From contig OZ024874.1 of NCBI GenBank assembly GCA_964017185.1, forward strand, positions 18,037,957 to 18,101,956: a stretch of DNA of 64,000 bases, in the 5' to 3' direction. The notes under the pieces were generated by a model. The model was not told where the DNA came from and searched no databases. It worked only from the letters and a program-made list of their open reading frames with translations. The position numbers were made by a program, and so were the translations under genes. Below are positions 21,421-31,725 of this stretch, piece after piece. This stretch comes from Rugalucina vietnamica. Lineage: Eukaryota; Mollusca; Bivalvia; Lucinida; Lucinidae. Numbering within the stretch: position 1 is the stretch's first letter; every line of letters starts with the position of its first letter.

Positions 21421-21849
21421 ATTTTTTGGCCGAGTATATATCGGATTGGAAAAAAACGAAGATCATGAATTGGACAAACACAAATAAAACACAAAATTTA
21501 ATACATGTACATGTAGCAAGTCTTACAGTACGTATGAGTGATAACATGGCAAGATGCAATAGTGCCACATGTTAAATATGGGGTGCTTCTTTCCAAATCG
21601 TGGCTTCTTCGTATTTAAAACAGCATATAAGTGAGTTTATGTAGTATATTGTAGTGTAATTTATGTATTTATGTAGTGTATGTTTTATAGATGTATTTTT
21701 TTTTTTTTATATTTTTGACAATTTTGCCCGCCCCCCCCCCGGGCAATTTTGTTTCACTTGCAAATTTGTGTGCGTTTTTTAAGTATACCTGCATAGATAT
21801 CTGCATATAAGCATTATGATGAAGATTTTGTTGCTTCTAATGTGGTTGG

Positions 21850-22090
21850 GTGGGAACATGTGCCACACCCATTTGAACCGTGGCTGCGTGTGCCTCCAGA
21901 CAAAGCGTATTAGCTACTGACTGGCTAACCGATTACTGGTAACCACTCATAAACCAGATGGTTATAATATTAAAAAATGATTTGCGTATCATGTCTTCCT
22001 AATGTTTGGTAGAATTCCCATAAAATGGAAGCAACGTCGACACATGACCTTAGCTGTTGACTGGGACTCTAAGCCACAAATCAAAGAAAT
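21850..22090 (+). repeat. Family D repeat
   Basis: GCCTCCAGACAAAGCG, CCGATTACTGGTAACC and TTGACTGGGACTCTAAGCC match the other family D copies at 12121 and 14895. A cytosine-rich tract with a long C run lies just upstream near 21,730. Mirrored at 45469-45709. Confidence 0.55.
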
Positions 22091-22368
22091 CAATTTTGTT
22101 GCATGCATGTAATCTGTCTAAGTGTAATAAAGAACTTGAATTGGAATTGAGTTTCGGTCTAGCTATTGGTCTTATAATCGTGGGCATATGTATCAAGAAA
22201 ACATGTCGATGACAAGTATATCCCCTTGACTTTATACCCAAAAATTTAACAAATTCAAACCGGATTGTGGAAAAGTATACAATTGTCACAACAATTTGAG
22301 TCTGAACAAAACAAACAACCATAGTTTACAGTCCTATATATGCAGCTGGTCCTTATTTCACAAAGGGA

Positions 22369-22570
22369 GCGCAGTGGCGTAGTGGTAGAGCACTGGGCTC
22401 CGAATCGAGAGGTGCTGGGTTTGAATCCCACAGACGCCACCGTGTTGTGTCCTTGAGCAAGACACATTAACCCCCTACAGTACTGGTTACTTGAAACCCA
22501 GGAAGCGTTGTCTCTATCCCGACATGACAGAAAAATTGTTGACTGGGACGCTAAGCCTCAAAACAAACAA
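22369..22570 (+). mobile_element. tRNA-derived SINE
   Basis: The head has an A box (TGGCGTAGTGGTAGAGC) and a B box (GGGTTTGAATCCC) with an anticodon-like CTCCGAATC loop. The acceptor ends do not pair, so it is not a tRNA gene. The body contains TTGAGCAAGACACATTAACC and ends TGTTGACTGGGACGCTAAGC followed by a CAAAACAAACAAAC tail. Mirrored at 44989-45190. Confidence 0.75.
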
Positions 22571-22833
22571 ACTAGTAGAGTTTGAAATTTGTATATTAAA
22601 AATCGGCAAATAGGTTACTGTATGGGCGTTACCTCATGAATTATGGGTCATTTTCAAAAAATGTGCACATTTGGGGTAAGATTTTTTCAAAAAAAGTTAG
22701 TATTTGCATTTCCTCTTATGTTGCGTTTATTACGTCGGAAGTGTATACACGAACTCAGAAAAAGTCATATGCAAGCTTAATCTCTCTTCTTTAAGTCAAT
22801 TTTTACCAAAATCAAGGGTCATTGCAAAGAAAT

Positions 22834-23775
22834 GTCAATGTTGTGACCACTAAAACAAACTTCCATCTATATGGATTTGTAATCTTATCACGAAACCCAA
22901 GTATTTTAGACATGGTTAAATTGACTTAATCCTATATTATCGCCTTTAAATCACCAGACTTACTATAAATGTATGTAACACCAATGACATTGGTAACAAC
23001 ATTGACATTTTGTAACAACATTGATATTAATGGTAACAACATTGACATTTCAATACAAAGTACTGTTTAAATTTTTGTCTTGTTATTTTTAAAGCACTAA
23101 TACCATAGTTTGTATTTCTCCTATTCATCTGCAACAAATAAAAAATACCGACACAAACTTTGTTGCTATGCTGGTCTATGGTGTTACTTTGCTGGTCAAT
23201 GTTGATACTATGCTGGTCAATGTTGTTACTATATTTTTGTGATAAAACTATAAAACAATGATAGAACGTTATCTATTAAAATATGCATTGTTAAAATGTA
23301 TACACTCGTGACACGTTCAGCTACTTTGTAACAATTTTTATCTTTCGTGCTTCCAGCATGTGAAAGAAAAAGTCATATTTGTCAATGTTGTTACCACACA
23401 TTGAGTAACAACATTGACAGTAACAGCATTGACAAAATTTGACAAATCGTCAAAACTAGGGACTATGGATGGATGTTTAAGCACAATGAAAACTTTAATG
23501 TGTGTTAACGCTATAGGATAATTAGGCATTGACAAGTATTTGAACATTTGATAAGAAGTTTTTAATGAGTAACAACATTTGACATACTTACCGATCACAT
23601 ACCCAGCAGCCATATTATAATATTCAAAAACAAAGGCATAGTTGCCTTTGTGGAATTAAGCACGTTTTAATCATGGTTATTATATGGAGGTGTTTCAACT
23701 AACGTTTAAAAAAGCATAAAATCGCCATGGTGTGTAACCCTAAGAAACGATTTATAAAGCAGTAACAACATTGAC
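22834..23775. repeat. Interspersed 14-mer cluster, GTAACAACATTGAC
   Basis: Twelve copies in both orientations start at 22834, 22993, 23012, 23033, 23174, 23195, 23216, 23381, 23405, 23420, 23569 and 23762. Six are exact and the rest differ by one to three bases. Spacing is irregular (7 to 190 bases), so it is not a tandem satellite. No gene lies in the block. Mirrored at 43784-44725. Confidence 0.8.
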
Positions 23776-24204
23776 ACGATCTCATGGGACAAGCACATAA
23801 GCCAAGAAAAAACTCATAAAGCAGTTATAGATATGCTTGATAATAATTGCAGACGTCCCTTTATTATCTGTCAATATCAAAAAGTAGCTGAACCTTTGGT
23901 AACATAGTGACTTTGTCATATTTTTTTCACATCTCAACTATAAGGGGTCAGTGCTGGACAGCCCAAAAGTACTAATATTTGTGTACTCAACAAGGAATTT
24001 GGAGAGCTAATCATTATAATGATGATCAAAAAGTGGTGTTTCAACATGACCACCATGGTGCCTTTAGAATAACTAAAAGAAATAACCTAAAAAGCAGAAG
24101 GAAGTATGAAAAAATCATCACGGACAGAAATATGCACATTTTTTTGAAAAATGCCCGAATACGTTATTGGGTATGGTCTACTTTTGACCTGGGTAAAAGC
24201 TAAA
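23776..24204. other. Non-coding DNA
   Basis: Nothing supported; a 74-codon frame here lacks family features. Confidence 0.35.
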
Positions 24205-24847
24205 GGTATACAGTTGAAAGATTCAACTCACATGGTTTCCGTTAGAAAATATGCATGAAATACGGATTTGTCTAATTTACTGGATTGGACAAAATACAGG
24301 TAGCTGATCTCTAACGGTAAATATGTGACAGCACTCTAGGCTGAGTTTGACTTTTCTAAAATCTCCCTATTTGAACAAATGGACTAGCCGACCACGCCCA
24401 GATATGAATATCAAAGTTGCCGTCTATACAGTGACCTATTTGCCAAATTATATATCTATTTTTAGCACACCGTCACATTACTTACCCCTCCAAGAAGACT
24501 CGCCTCGGGAACTACATGCGTAAAGCAGTTGTCATTATCCCATTGCTGCCGAATGCCACGCCACAGCAATCTGTATCAGAGTGCTATAGAATGCATCACT
24601 TCCTTGTTTCACAAACTATAATTGGGCATATAGGTTACTGTATATGCGGCAACTTAATATTCATACCTGGGCGTGGTCGGCTAGTCCATCTCTTCAAGAA
24701 TAGAAACTCGAACTCAGTCAGCCTGGGCCGCTGTCACATATTTACCGCTAGAAATCAGCTACCTGTATTTTGTCAGACAAACTCGTATTTCAGTCTTATT
24801 TTCTAACGGAAAAATGGAAATCATTTGAGTTGAATCTTCCTGTATCC
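24205..24847. mobile_element. Long-inverted-repeat MITE (about 643 bp)
   Basis: Arms of about 250 bases (24205-24460 and 24600-24847) are inverted copies sharing GATTCAACTCA, TTCTAACGG, CTACCTGTATTTTGTC and GGCGTGGTCGGCTAGTCCAT blocks. A 140-base centre separates them. It has no coding capacity. Mirrored at 42712-43354. Confidence 0.75.
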
Positions 24848-24884
24848 AAAATTTAAGTTTGTAGCTATTTTCTATTGTTGTGCA

Positions 24885-24953
24885 GCGGCCGGTCTGTGTT
24901 AGACAGACCTGGTCGAATGTCCCGAGGACCGGTTTTCTCGCCTTGCGGCTCCG
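24885..24953. repeat. Truncated family B end
   Basis: GGTCTGTGTTAGACAGACCT and ACCGGTTTTCTCGCC match the right-hand part of family B (compare 15245-15316). The left part and hairpin are missing. Confidence 0.5.
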
Positions 24954-24966
24954 ACCATTATTACAG

Positions 24967-25287
24967 GAAAACATGTCCGTGCAATATATACCCCCACTTT
25001 TATATAGAAAAACAGGGGCATGCAAGGGTATACCTATATTTCTTTTTTTTCTATATTTTCCAAAACATAGATTGTGGGTACTCGTTAGAACCGCCTCACC
25101 GAGGCGGTTCTAACGTGTAGATTGTGGGTACTCGTTAGAACCGCCTCGCCGAGGCGGTTTTAACGTGTACCCACAATCTATGTTTTGAGCAAAAATAAGA
25201 AAAATATCAAAAAGTTTCTAATGAAATTTAAGATTTTTTACAACTCCAAAAAATTTCGTATATTGCATGGGCATGTTTTCGTAATGT
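24967..25287. mobile_element. Family A MITE, copy A4, with 7-bp ATTACAG flanks
   Basis: It starts GAAAACATGTCCGTGCAATA; the inverted partner TATTGCATGGGCATGTTTTC is near the end. Two consecutive hairpins around ACCGCCTC / GAGGCGGT show a local duplication of the core. ATTACAG lies on both sides (24960-24966 and 25288-25294) and may be a target duplication. Mirrored at 42272-42592. Confidence 0.7.
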
Positions 25288-25299
25288 ATTACAGGTGTC

Positions 25300-25351
25300 A
25301 TGGAGGCATTCGAATCAAGGCTCCTGAGATGTCCCCTCTGCGCTGAAGTAT
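25300..25351 (+). pseudogene. Possible RING-domain N-terminal fragment cut by a transposon end
   Basis: Seventeen codons read MEAFESRLLRCPLCAEV, which resembles the first zinc pair (C-x2-C) at the start of TRIM RING domains. The frame then runs into the GGGCTGCGTTTCAC transposon end. No continuation was found. Resemblance over so short a length may be chance. Confidence 0.2.
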
Positions 25352-25530
25352 ATCAGGGCTGCGTTTCACTAAACGTTCCTAGGATTAGGACGATCCTAGT
25401 CCTAGGGTTAGGATCGGAGTCGATCTTAGGAACGACTTTAGGAATTTTCGGAATGCGTTTCACTAACGCTTTCCTAAGATCGCTGTAGTTCCTAGGAACG
25501 AGATTCTCGCGAGACCAATTAAATGCAGCG
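25352..25530. mobile_element. DNA transposon end, Harbinger-like by appearance
   Basis: It begins GGGCTGCGTTTCACTAAACG followed by CCTAGGATTAGGACG-type palindromic words. A second GCGTTTCACTAACGC lies 90 bases inside. No matching opposite end was found, so it is a solo or truncated end. The superfamily is suggested only by general appearance. Mirrored at 42029-42207. Confidence 0.45.
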
Positions 25531-25817
25531 CGCGGACGTGAGAGGAAGCATAATTGAAAGCAGGTGCGACATTTAAAAAGAAAATATTGGGTTAAATACT
25601 TTGCCCATTTTTATGTCTGTATGATAGCGCCGTCAGAACGGGAAATCAACGTCATTTGTGACGTTACGATAAAATAACGTCGCATGGTAACGTTACATTA
25701 CGAGCCAAAAAGGAGCGGTTTATAAATGCATATGCCTGGAGTTTATTGACCTCTCTTTTTGCAACCGGTCAGCAGCGTTGGATTATGATACACGTACGAC
25801 CATTTGCAAGCAGGACA

Positions 25818-26366
25818 GAGGTTTGTTTCTGCGTCTTCTAAAAATCGGTTACTAGATCTACCTTTGTTAGAATTCTTCCTATTCTTAAACAGCAGTCACA
25901 CAGTAGCGTATAAGTGAAACGCGCGCCGGGCGTGTTGAAAAAATAGCAAAATTCCACATACGCCAGACGCACGTCGGAAACACGTCCAAAACTCGCTTCA
26001 AGCACGTCGGGTACGCTTGGTGTACCTCCGGCGCGCGTCGCTGTACGTCGCTAAAAGTCTCTGCGCGTTTCTCGCGCGTTTGGGCTCAACATTTTTTTTT
26101 AACATGCTTAAATATTTTCTAGAAGCTCGGCGTGTCTCGGGCGTGTGACTTATGCGTCTCAAATATGTTCCACGCGTGTTACAGGCGCGTTGAATACGCT
26201 CTGAACGCGTTTGGCGCGCGTTTGAGGCACGCTAGTGTACGTTACATGCGCGTTCCGATTTTATGAGATGTTGCTTCAGTAGCGCGCCACAGAGATTTGT
26301 TTCTGCGTCTTTCTAAAAATCGGTTACTAGATCAACCTTTGTTAAAATTCTTCCTATTCTGAAAAT
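25818..26366. repeat. Pair of 75-bp direct repeats flanking the GC-rich array
   Basis: 25818-25893 and 26292-26366 are direct copies (offset 474) sharing TTTGTTTCTGCGTCTT, AAAATCGGTTACTAGATC and TTCTTCCTATTCT with a few differences. They bracket the 25905-26275 array. Mirrored at 41666-41741 and 41193-41267. Confidence 0.75.
25905..26275. repeat. Degenerate 10-11 bp array, CGCGT-rich
   Basis: The words ACGTCGGAAAC, ACGTCCAAAAC, ACGTCGGGT, GCGTCGCTGT, GCGTGTTACAG, GCGCGTTGAAT and ACGCTCTGAAC follow at about 10-11 base steps across 370 bases. CpG is very dense compared with the AT-rich surroundings. No frame is coding. Mirrored at 41284-41654. Confidence 0.65.
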
Positions 26367-26394
26367 AGACTGTGCAGGTTATGCAACAGTCAAT

Positions 26395-26641
26395 TGTAAC
26401 CACGGCACCCCATCTACGGGTAAAGGTGGGGGATAGCTGGCTAAAGTGCAAGGTAATTAATTGTTTATTGCCCCCGCAGTGCAGGGAAAAGGGACATTAG
26501 GATCCGTTCATTTTCTATTGCGAAGGGCAGGGCAAAGAGCCTCCAGATTGTCCCCAGGGGGTGGCGCTAATAGCAGGGCACTGAAAAGCTGAAAAGTCAT
26601 AATACCCTCCCTTGACCGTATGTGGGGGAGCCGTGGTTACA
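26395..26641. mobile_element. 247-bp MITE with TGTAACCACGGC termini
   Basis: The ends are TGTAACCACGGCACCCC and GGGGAGCCGTGGTTACA, inverted with a one-base shift. The interior is GC-richer and has no frame. No clear target duplication. Mirrored at 40918-41164. Confidence 0.7.
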
Positions 26642-27287
26642 AAAGTAACGATTTGACTTTTGTGTCCCCGATCCCATTTACCGACAATATGGGAAATAAC
26701 TCTTAATTGTTGAGAGCTATGTATGGCCAGCTTCGGATTTTGAAAATGGAGGATTTATGAAAAAACAAACTTACTAACTTATTGTTTTAATAGCGTCCGT
26801 ACAATTTTATGACTTTTTTTAAAAATAAGAATGCACTTAAAATATCAGAATGAAAAACAATTAATATACATGTTTTCTGGTTGCAACATGCCTATGAGTT
26901 TGTAATGCGTCGGATTACGATTGTCGAGTTGTCGAGTGAGCCCACTGAATATGCATGCCACACCCCAGAGAAAAAGTCCCCCCCCCCAATAAAACAATAA
27001 ATAAACAAACAAAAAGTACAGTGGTGTCACACTGTGTGTGATTGTAGCATATGCAATAATCAGGACAATTACGTCCCAATTAGGGTATACGGAATCCAGA
27101 TGGAATCGCTAATGCAAATGTATATTATGTTGCAATCAGCTTCAAGCTATGTTTTCGGGTTTTAGTTCCGTTCACATCATTTATTTTGTTGGACAAAGCT
27201 GGAGAGAATGTTACCCGGCTTGGAGGCGGATAACCACTTGTACATGTAGATCTGCAGAACGTTTTCATCAACGTTGAAGCTGGGTTC

Positions 27288-27540
27288 ACACTGCCGATCG
27301 GATCAACTCGATCGTCCCGATTGCCAAAAGTTCCCGACCGAGCTCGATAATGGCCTGAACGCGAGTTTTACTCGAGCGCTACTCAATCATACCCGATAGC
27401 CGTACAAGCACTCAAGACTCCTACACGTCTTCAACCCGACTGACAACCCGATCACTGCTCGAGCATACCGATCTCAACAGGAGACCTACACGATCTGTTC
27501 ACGGACACCGCGATAATAACTCGATTCTTACACGAAACTA
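27288..27540. repeat. Degenerate 11-bp array, CGAT/CTCGA-rich
   Basis: After GGGTTCACACTGCCGATCGG, units recur at about 11 bases with CTCGATCGTCC, GAGCTCGATAA, CGAGTTTTACT, CGAGCGCTACT, CGACTGACAAC and GATCTGTTCAC. Individual units are poorly conserved, but CGA and TAC keep near-constant spacing. Mirrored at 40017-40269. Confidence 0.55.
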
Positions 27541-28722
27541 GACCATAAATGGCATTTTTTTTTGGACCACCCAACCATTGGAAAAGATCGCTAACACTTG
27601 TCGTGAGGTCGTTCAAAATGTACCTGGCAGCAATTACGCCAAAATACTCTCTGGTAGTGGAAAGGATATGTAATTTCATTTGCATCAAAGTAAACGAAAT
27701 TTAGTATCACGACCAAGCATCACCTGGAACATGATTGATACACACCGTTCATCCAAATACATTAAACGCGGAGAGGTCTTCCAAACGCGGATATAAACAA
27801 AAATGTATCGCGGGAATACACAAGGTAAGTAAACATATACAAATAGCATTTAAATTGTTCCTATATAAGATGTGTTTATGCAGAGCTGATGCGAAATGGT
27901 TTATCTTGAGAATGGTACAGTATCATAGCAAAAGATTTGTGTAATAGATACAAGCGATATCAATTCTTAAATCATAATTTTCTCGCCTACTTCCCGATTT
28001 TTTTCATATTTGTAGAATTCATTTGTTTTGGTTTCGTGCAAATATCTCTTCAAAACTAATTTTCGACATCTATGGAATATATTTATACCATGCATCAAAC
28101 TGGAAAAGTTTGTTTTGGTGTCGATATCCATGTTTAAAAATCAGCCTTGTTTACTTAAAGGTACAACTTACCACGGACGCTGATACTACACAACGCGGAT
28201 GATCCACATAATTTGGGTAAATCTGGTTTTAACGTGCAAAACACTGACAGAACGTTTTATAATTAAAATACAATGAAGAATCTAGATTTTTATAAAGTAA
28301 ACGTGCTATAAATGCATTCTGTTGGCTTTGTGGTCGGTTAGTCACTTGATATAGTAAATTGTCCAGTTTCGAATCTTATCCAGTTCCGAATCAAGTGGTC
28401 GTATCGTCACGAACTACACAGCAGCTGTTCGATTAAAAAACAAATATTTTGTATGGTCATGAAGTCCATCTTTTTCTTTTCCTCTGCACCAAGTCAGATT
28501 TTGGAAACTTACCTGTATGCTAAAAATGAATCTATTCTTCGAGATGACCTGTCGAATTAGAATGTATATTGCAATTGTGTAATTATCCGCAAGGTGCAAG
28601 TTTCCGCAAAATGCATGAAGCTAGAATATATATTTTTTTTTTTACACTTTTGGTTCCAACATGCGTTCCAACATTAATTATAACACACCAGAAAAAACTG
28701 AACTTCATTAATTGATTTTCTG
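27541..28722. other. Innermost left-arm DNA, no recognised feature
   Basis: No gene or named repeat is visible; several sub-80-codon frames are the same in both arms because the arms are identical. It ends at the palindrome inner junction. Confidence 0.4.
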
Positions 28723-29425
28723 CTAACACATGATTTCAGTTTTTGATACATTTAAATAAAATTTTTGAAAAGGTTTCCACCTATTCCGTTTTTTAAAGAA
28801 GACAATAACTTTTGGTGAACTACTGTATCGAAGGCTTTAGAAAAATCGGTAAATGAACAGTAGAATCGCCCGCCACTCGTGCTTATATATTTTTGTACCA
28901 TTGCTTGTAGTGTAAAAATATTGTCGGTTGTGCTGTATCCTTTTCTGAAACCTGTCTGAGCTTACTATAATTCATCATTTTCGATACAATATTTATAAAT
29001 TCTGTCATTTAATATCCCAGAGAAAATTTTATTGAGCACATCAATAAGATAAATACCCCTATAGTTGTTTGGATCGTTAACATTTCCTTTCTTAAAAATA
29101 GCACAATATACCCCCCACCCAAGCTTCCGGAAATTATCCGCTTTCTATCATCTTATTTTAAAAATAGGTTTGTAAGTACTGGGCTTATCAAAAGAAACGT
29201 AGTTTTCAAGATTTCAATAAGTATGCCATCCGGGCCACCTGATTTACCCGAGCGAATGCATTTTACATTGTTTTTCACTTCATTCGTAGTAACAGGGGCA
29301 TCAAAAATGTCGTTATGGGCGGGTTCCTCATATTCTAAATTTTTCCAAATTTTCTTGATCCGGAATTTGCAATAAGTTTTTGAAGTGTTCAAACCAACTA
29401 TCTAAAGAAATTAAGAAATTTTATT

Positions 29426-29468
<43 letters not shown>

Positions 29469-30075
29469 CTCGAATATTTTGGACATTTTTGGACATTTTT
29501 CCAAAATGTTTTAGGGTCATTTCTTGATTCTAAAAGCTTTTGTTTTTGGCTTTCTGTATATGCATGCTTCTTTTCCTTAAGGATGTTTTAAGTCTATTTC
29601 TATGGTATCTATATTCTTTCAAGTTAACTGGGGAGGGGTATGATCGCAATCCGTATAATGCATGTAACTTTTCTCTTTTTACATTTTCATACTGTGTGTC
29701 CCACCATGGATTAGTTTCACGTACGTTTGAAAAGTTATGAGAACGTCCTAGCATAGACCTTGTTGCTGTTTGATATATAACACGACAATCATTTTTATGG
29801 AATCTTTACAGTATCTATTAATACTATTTAAAATTGCATATTTCGTAATGTCAAATTACTGTGTAAAATTATTTAGCAATTCTTCCTTCTTGTCATCAAG
29901 TTCCATTTAAATTTTAAAAAGTTAATTCCTGTATCGCGTTCGTTGCGCATATCCATATTGTCTGCTATATTAAATGTAAAGTTTGCATGTTACTGGGTAA
30001 TGGGTAGATTGATACATATCACCTAGATCAAATTCAGTGCAGTATTGAAAAAGATTCGAAGAAACTATAAAATTA
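28723..30075 (-). pseudogene. Degenerate LINE (non-LTR retrotransposon) fragment
   Basis: Read on the minus strand, 30075 to 28723, the order is: an endonuclease end (HYPVTCKLYI), a linker (ETNPWWDTQYENVK), a reverse-transcriptase start (IRSGKSGGPDGILIEILK), then NYRGIYLIDVLNKIFSGIL, QTGFRKGYSTTDNIFTLQ, and a catalytic A-box-like YCSFTDFSKAFDTV. The final text is MYQKLKSCVS, where the homology ends at the palindrome junction. The catalytic YxDD box and the 3' part are absent. Stops and frameshifts occur throughout (for example around 29400-29480 at a T run). The clade is not assigned. Confidence 0.8.
29430..29469. repeat. Poly-T tract
   Basis: About 39 uninterrupted T. It splits the LINE remnant into two readable parts, so it may be a later insertion or expansion. 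Confidence 0.85.
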
Positions 30076-30101
30076 ATCGACCAAAATATTCAAGGCAATT
30101 A

Positions 30102-30270
30102 CAGAAGGTGGACAAAAGTATTCGTCACGTTGGGAAAACTGTATAGACTTCCATGTATTTTCATGTTTACAAGAAAAATTATCCTGTCTTTCCTGGTGTC
30201 TTTGTGTCATTTTAAAGCTAAATGTTATGTTCGTTCGTTCAAAAGTGACGAATACTTTGTCCACCTTCTG
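30102..30270. mobile_element. Tc1/mariner-like MITE with TA target duplication
   Basis: The termini CAGAAGGTGGACAAAAGTAT and its inverted partner (ACTTTGTCCACCTTCTG) are about 27 bases long and flanked by TA on both sides. The length is 169 bases with no coding. CAG...CTG ends with TA duplication are characteristic of the Tc1/mariner superfamily. Confidence 0.8.
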
Positions 30271-30299
30271 TATTTAGTCTGTTTACCATATGTGCACAC

Positions 30300-31500
30300 T
30301 TTGTGATCCAGACAAGGCCCAAGGTCTTGTTTGGCCAGATCGGAATCCAAATAGTTCAACTTCTTTATGGTGTGCACTAAGACATTTCTTGTATTTGAAA
30401 ACTAAAGTACGAGAACCACGAAAACGTGCGCCGAAGCAAAAGGAAGGCCTTTGTAACCAATAAAAGACTTGACCTGTGCATATACATTTATTTAAATATA
30501 TACTCAACACCAAAAGTAACTTTACACTTTTCATTTCTAAATGTATCTTTATTCGTTTTGAATTGTAACAAAGTTTCTATTGGAGATTGTCTCCAACACG
30601 TGCCCGAGCATAATGCATGTAAAGCAGTCGATATAACTTAATCCACTTGCAAGTTACCTTAGCTTTCATTAAAAGCACAAAATTGACATTTTCCCACCAA
30701 ATCAAAGGTAGACAGAAGATATGAACACACTGTGCCAAGGACCACTTATTGTCCTTCAAAAATACTGTCAGACATTTTTGCTCCGACATTCTGTTAGGTT
30801 TTTGCAGGCTATTCAAAACGTTTTGCATCGAAATTAACTCCCTTTGAAATAAACCATTAGTAAACTTCAACCATTTCCGAAAGTTGTTCCTTTAATTGTA
30901 TCGAGCTTTTTATGCATTGCAAATCGTTGGGTCCTCAATTGAAATGTATGGCAACATTGACTGGTGAAACAAATCCAATCGGTCCGAAAGAAAACGACAA
31001 ACAATTTGTGATGGGATTTTCCATAAACCATTGCTCATGTCGCAAAATTGGGCCTTGGACCTGGAAACATCCCTCCATTTTTTGTTCGAGCAGGAACATT
31101 CGAGTATTGTGACCTTAAATATGCAATACAATAACATCTCTTAAAGACTTTGTCTTCAAACTTGAAATTTGTTAATTGATAAAACTACAGTAACACATCA
31201 AAAGTGATGTGTTTTTGGAAAAAGTTTATCTTGACCCCTTACATGTTTTATAGGGGCGTGTGGCAGCATTCTGTCATTACAAATCATTGAAATTTCGCCG
31301 ATCTAATAACGTGTGATTGATCGGACTGTAAAGTACTTTTGGCTCTAAGTATATCAACTTTGTTACTTGTCTTCAGTAATCAGGATACATATCGTGTGTG
31401 TTTGAACATTTAGTATTTCAACAGAATCTGGTTGTTTGGAAATGATGCTAATTAACACATCACAGACATGGTGACGGAGTTTACACTCTACTAAACCAAA
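30300..31500. other. AT-rich spacer DNA
   Basis: Nothing recognised beyond short non-conserved frames. Confidence 0.35.
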
Positions 31501-31518
31501 ACAGACATATGTCCTTAA

Positions 31519-31711
31519 AATCTCACCGCTGTGTCTGGTGTGGGTTCGAGCCCCGCTCTGGCCACATGTGAGGCAAGCCAAGTTCTGTTTGCGGGTGTGC
31601 CATGTGGTTTTTTTCGGGGTTCTCCCGTTTTCGCCCACCTTCTGATTGGCCCGTCTCATATGAGCTGAAATAATCTTGAAAGGGACTTTATAAAACTGAA
31701 TTAAAAAAAAT
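31519..31711 (+). mobile_element. Diverged SINE related to the 13488 element
   Basis: It has a B-box (GGGTTCGAGCCCC), GTTCTGTTTGCGGGTGTG, TTCTCCCGTTTTCGCCCACC and an A-rich end (GAATTAAAAAAAA), the same order as the SINE at 13488. The head A box is decayed. ATATGTCCTTAA before and ATATGGCCTTAA after look like a target duplication with one mismatch. Confidence 0.65.
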
Positions 31712-31725
31712 ATGGCCTTAACAAA

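Larger units (their letters stand above)
5537..28722 (+). repeat. Left arm of giant inverted repeat (palindrome)
   Basis: Reading the right part of the window in reverse complement reproduces this segment. Anchor pairs: 28722 with 38835, 16678 with 50879, 9996 with 57562, 6999 with 60369, and 5537 with 63924. Coordinate sums stay at 67,557-67,559 from 9,780 to 28,722, so hardly any indels exist in that part. Differences I noticed there are single bases at about 9690, 9775, 12242 and 22656, a cytosine run of 10 against 12 at about 26,980, and small length changes inside 16678-17750. Outside about 9,700 the arms diverge markedly. Confidence 0.95.

Noticed and set aside
22369..22445. tRNA gene with CTCCGAATC loop
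   Set aside because: The acceptor ends do not pair and a SINE body follows.
22834..23775. CRISPR-like array
   Set aside because: The 14-mers have irregular spacing and mixed orientation in an animal genome; no spacer-repeat regularity.
25640..25740. Promoter suggested by TTTATAAATG downstream of CpG-rich sequence
   Set aside because: No coding exon follows within reach, and the block lies between a transposon end and a repeat array.
31363..31659. 98-codon frame with CGQSGARTHTRHSGE
   Set aside because: It is the antisense reading of the SINE B-box region; such text commonly appears from SINE translation.
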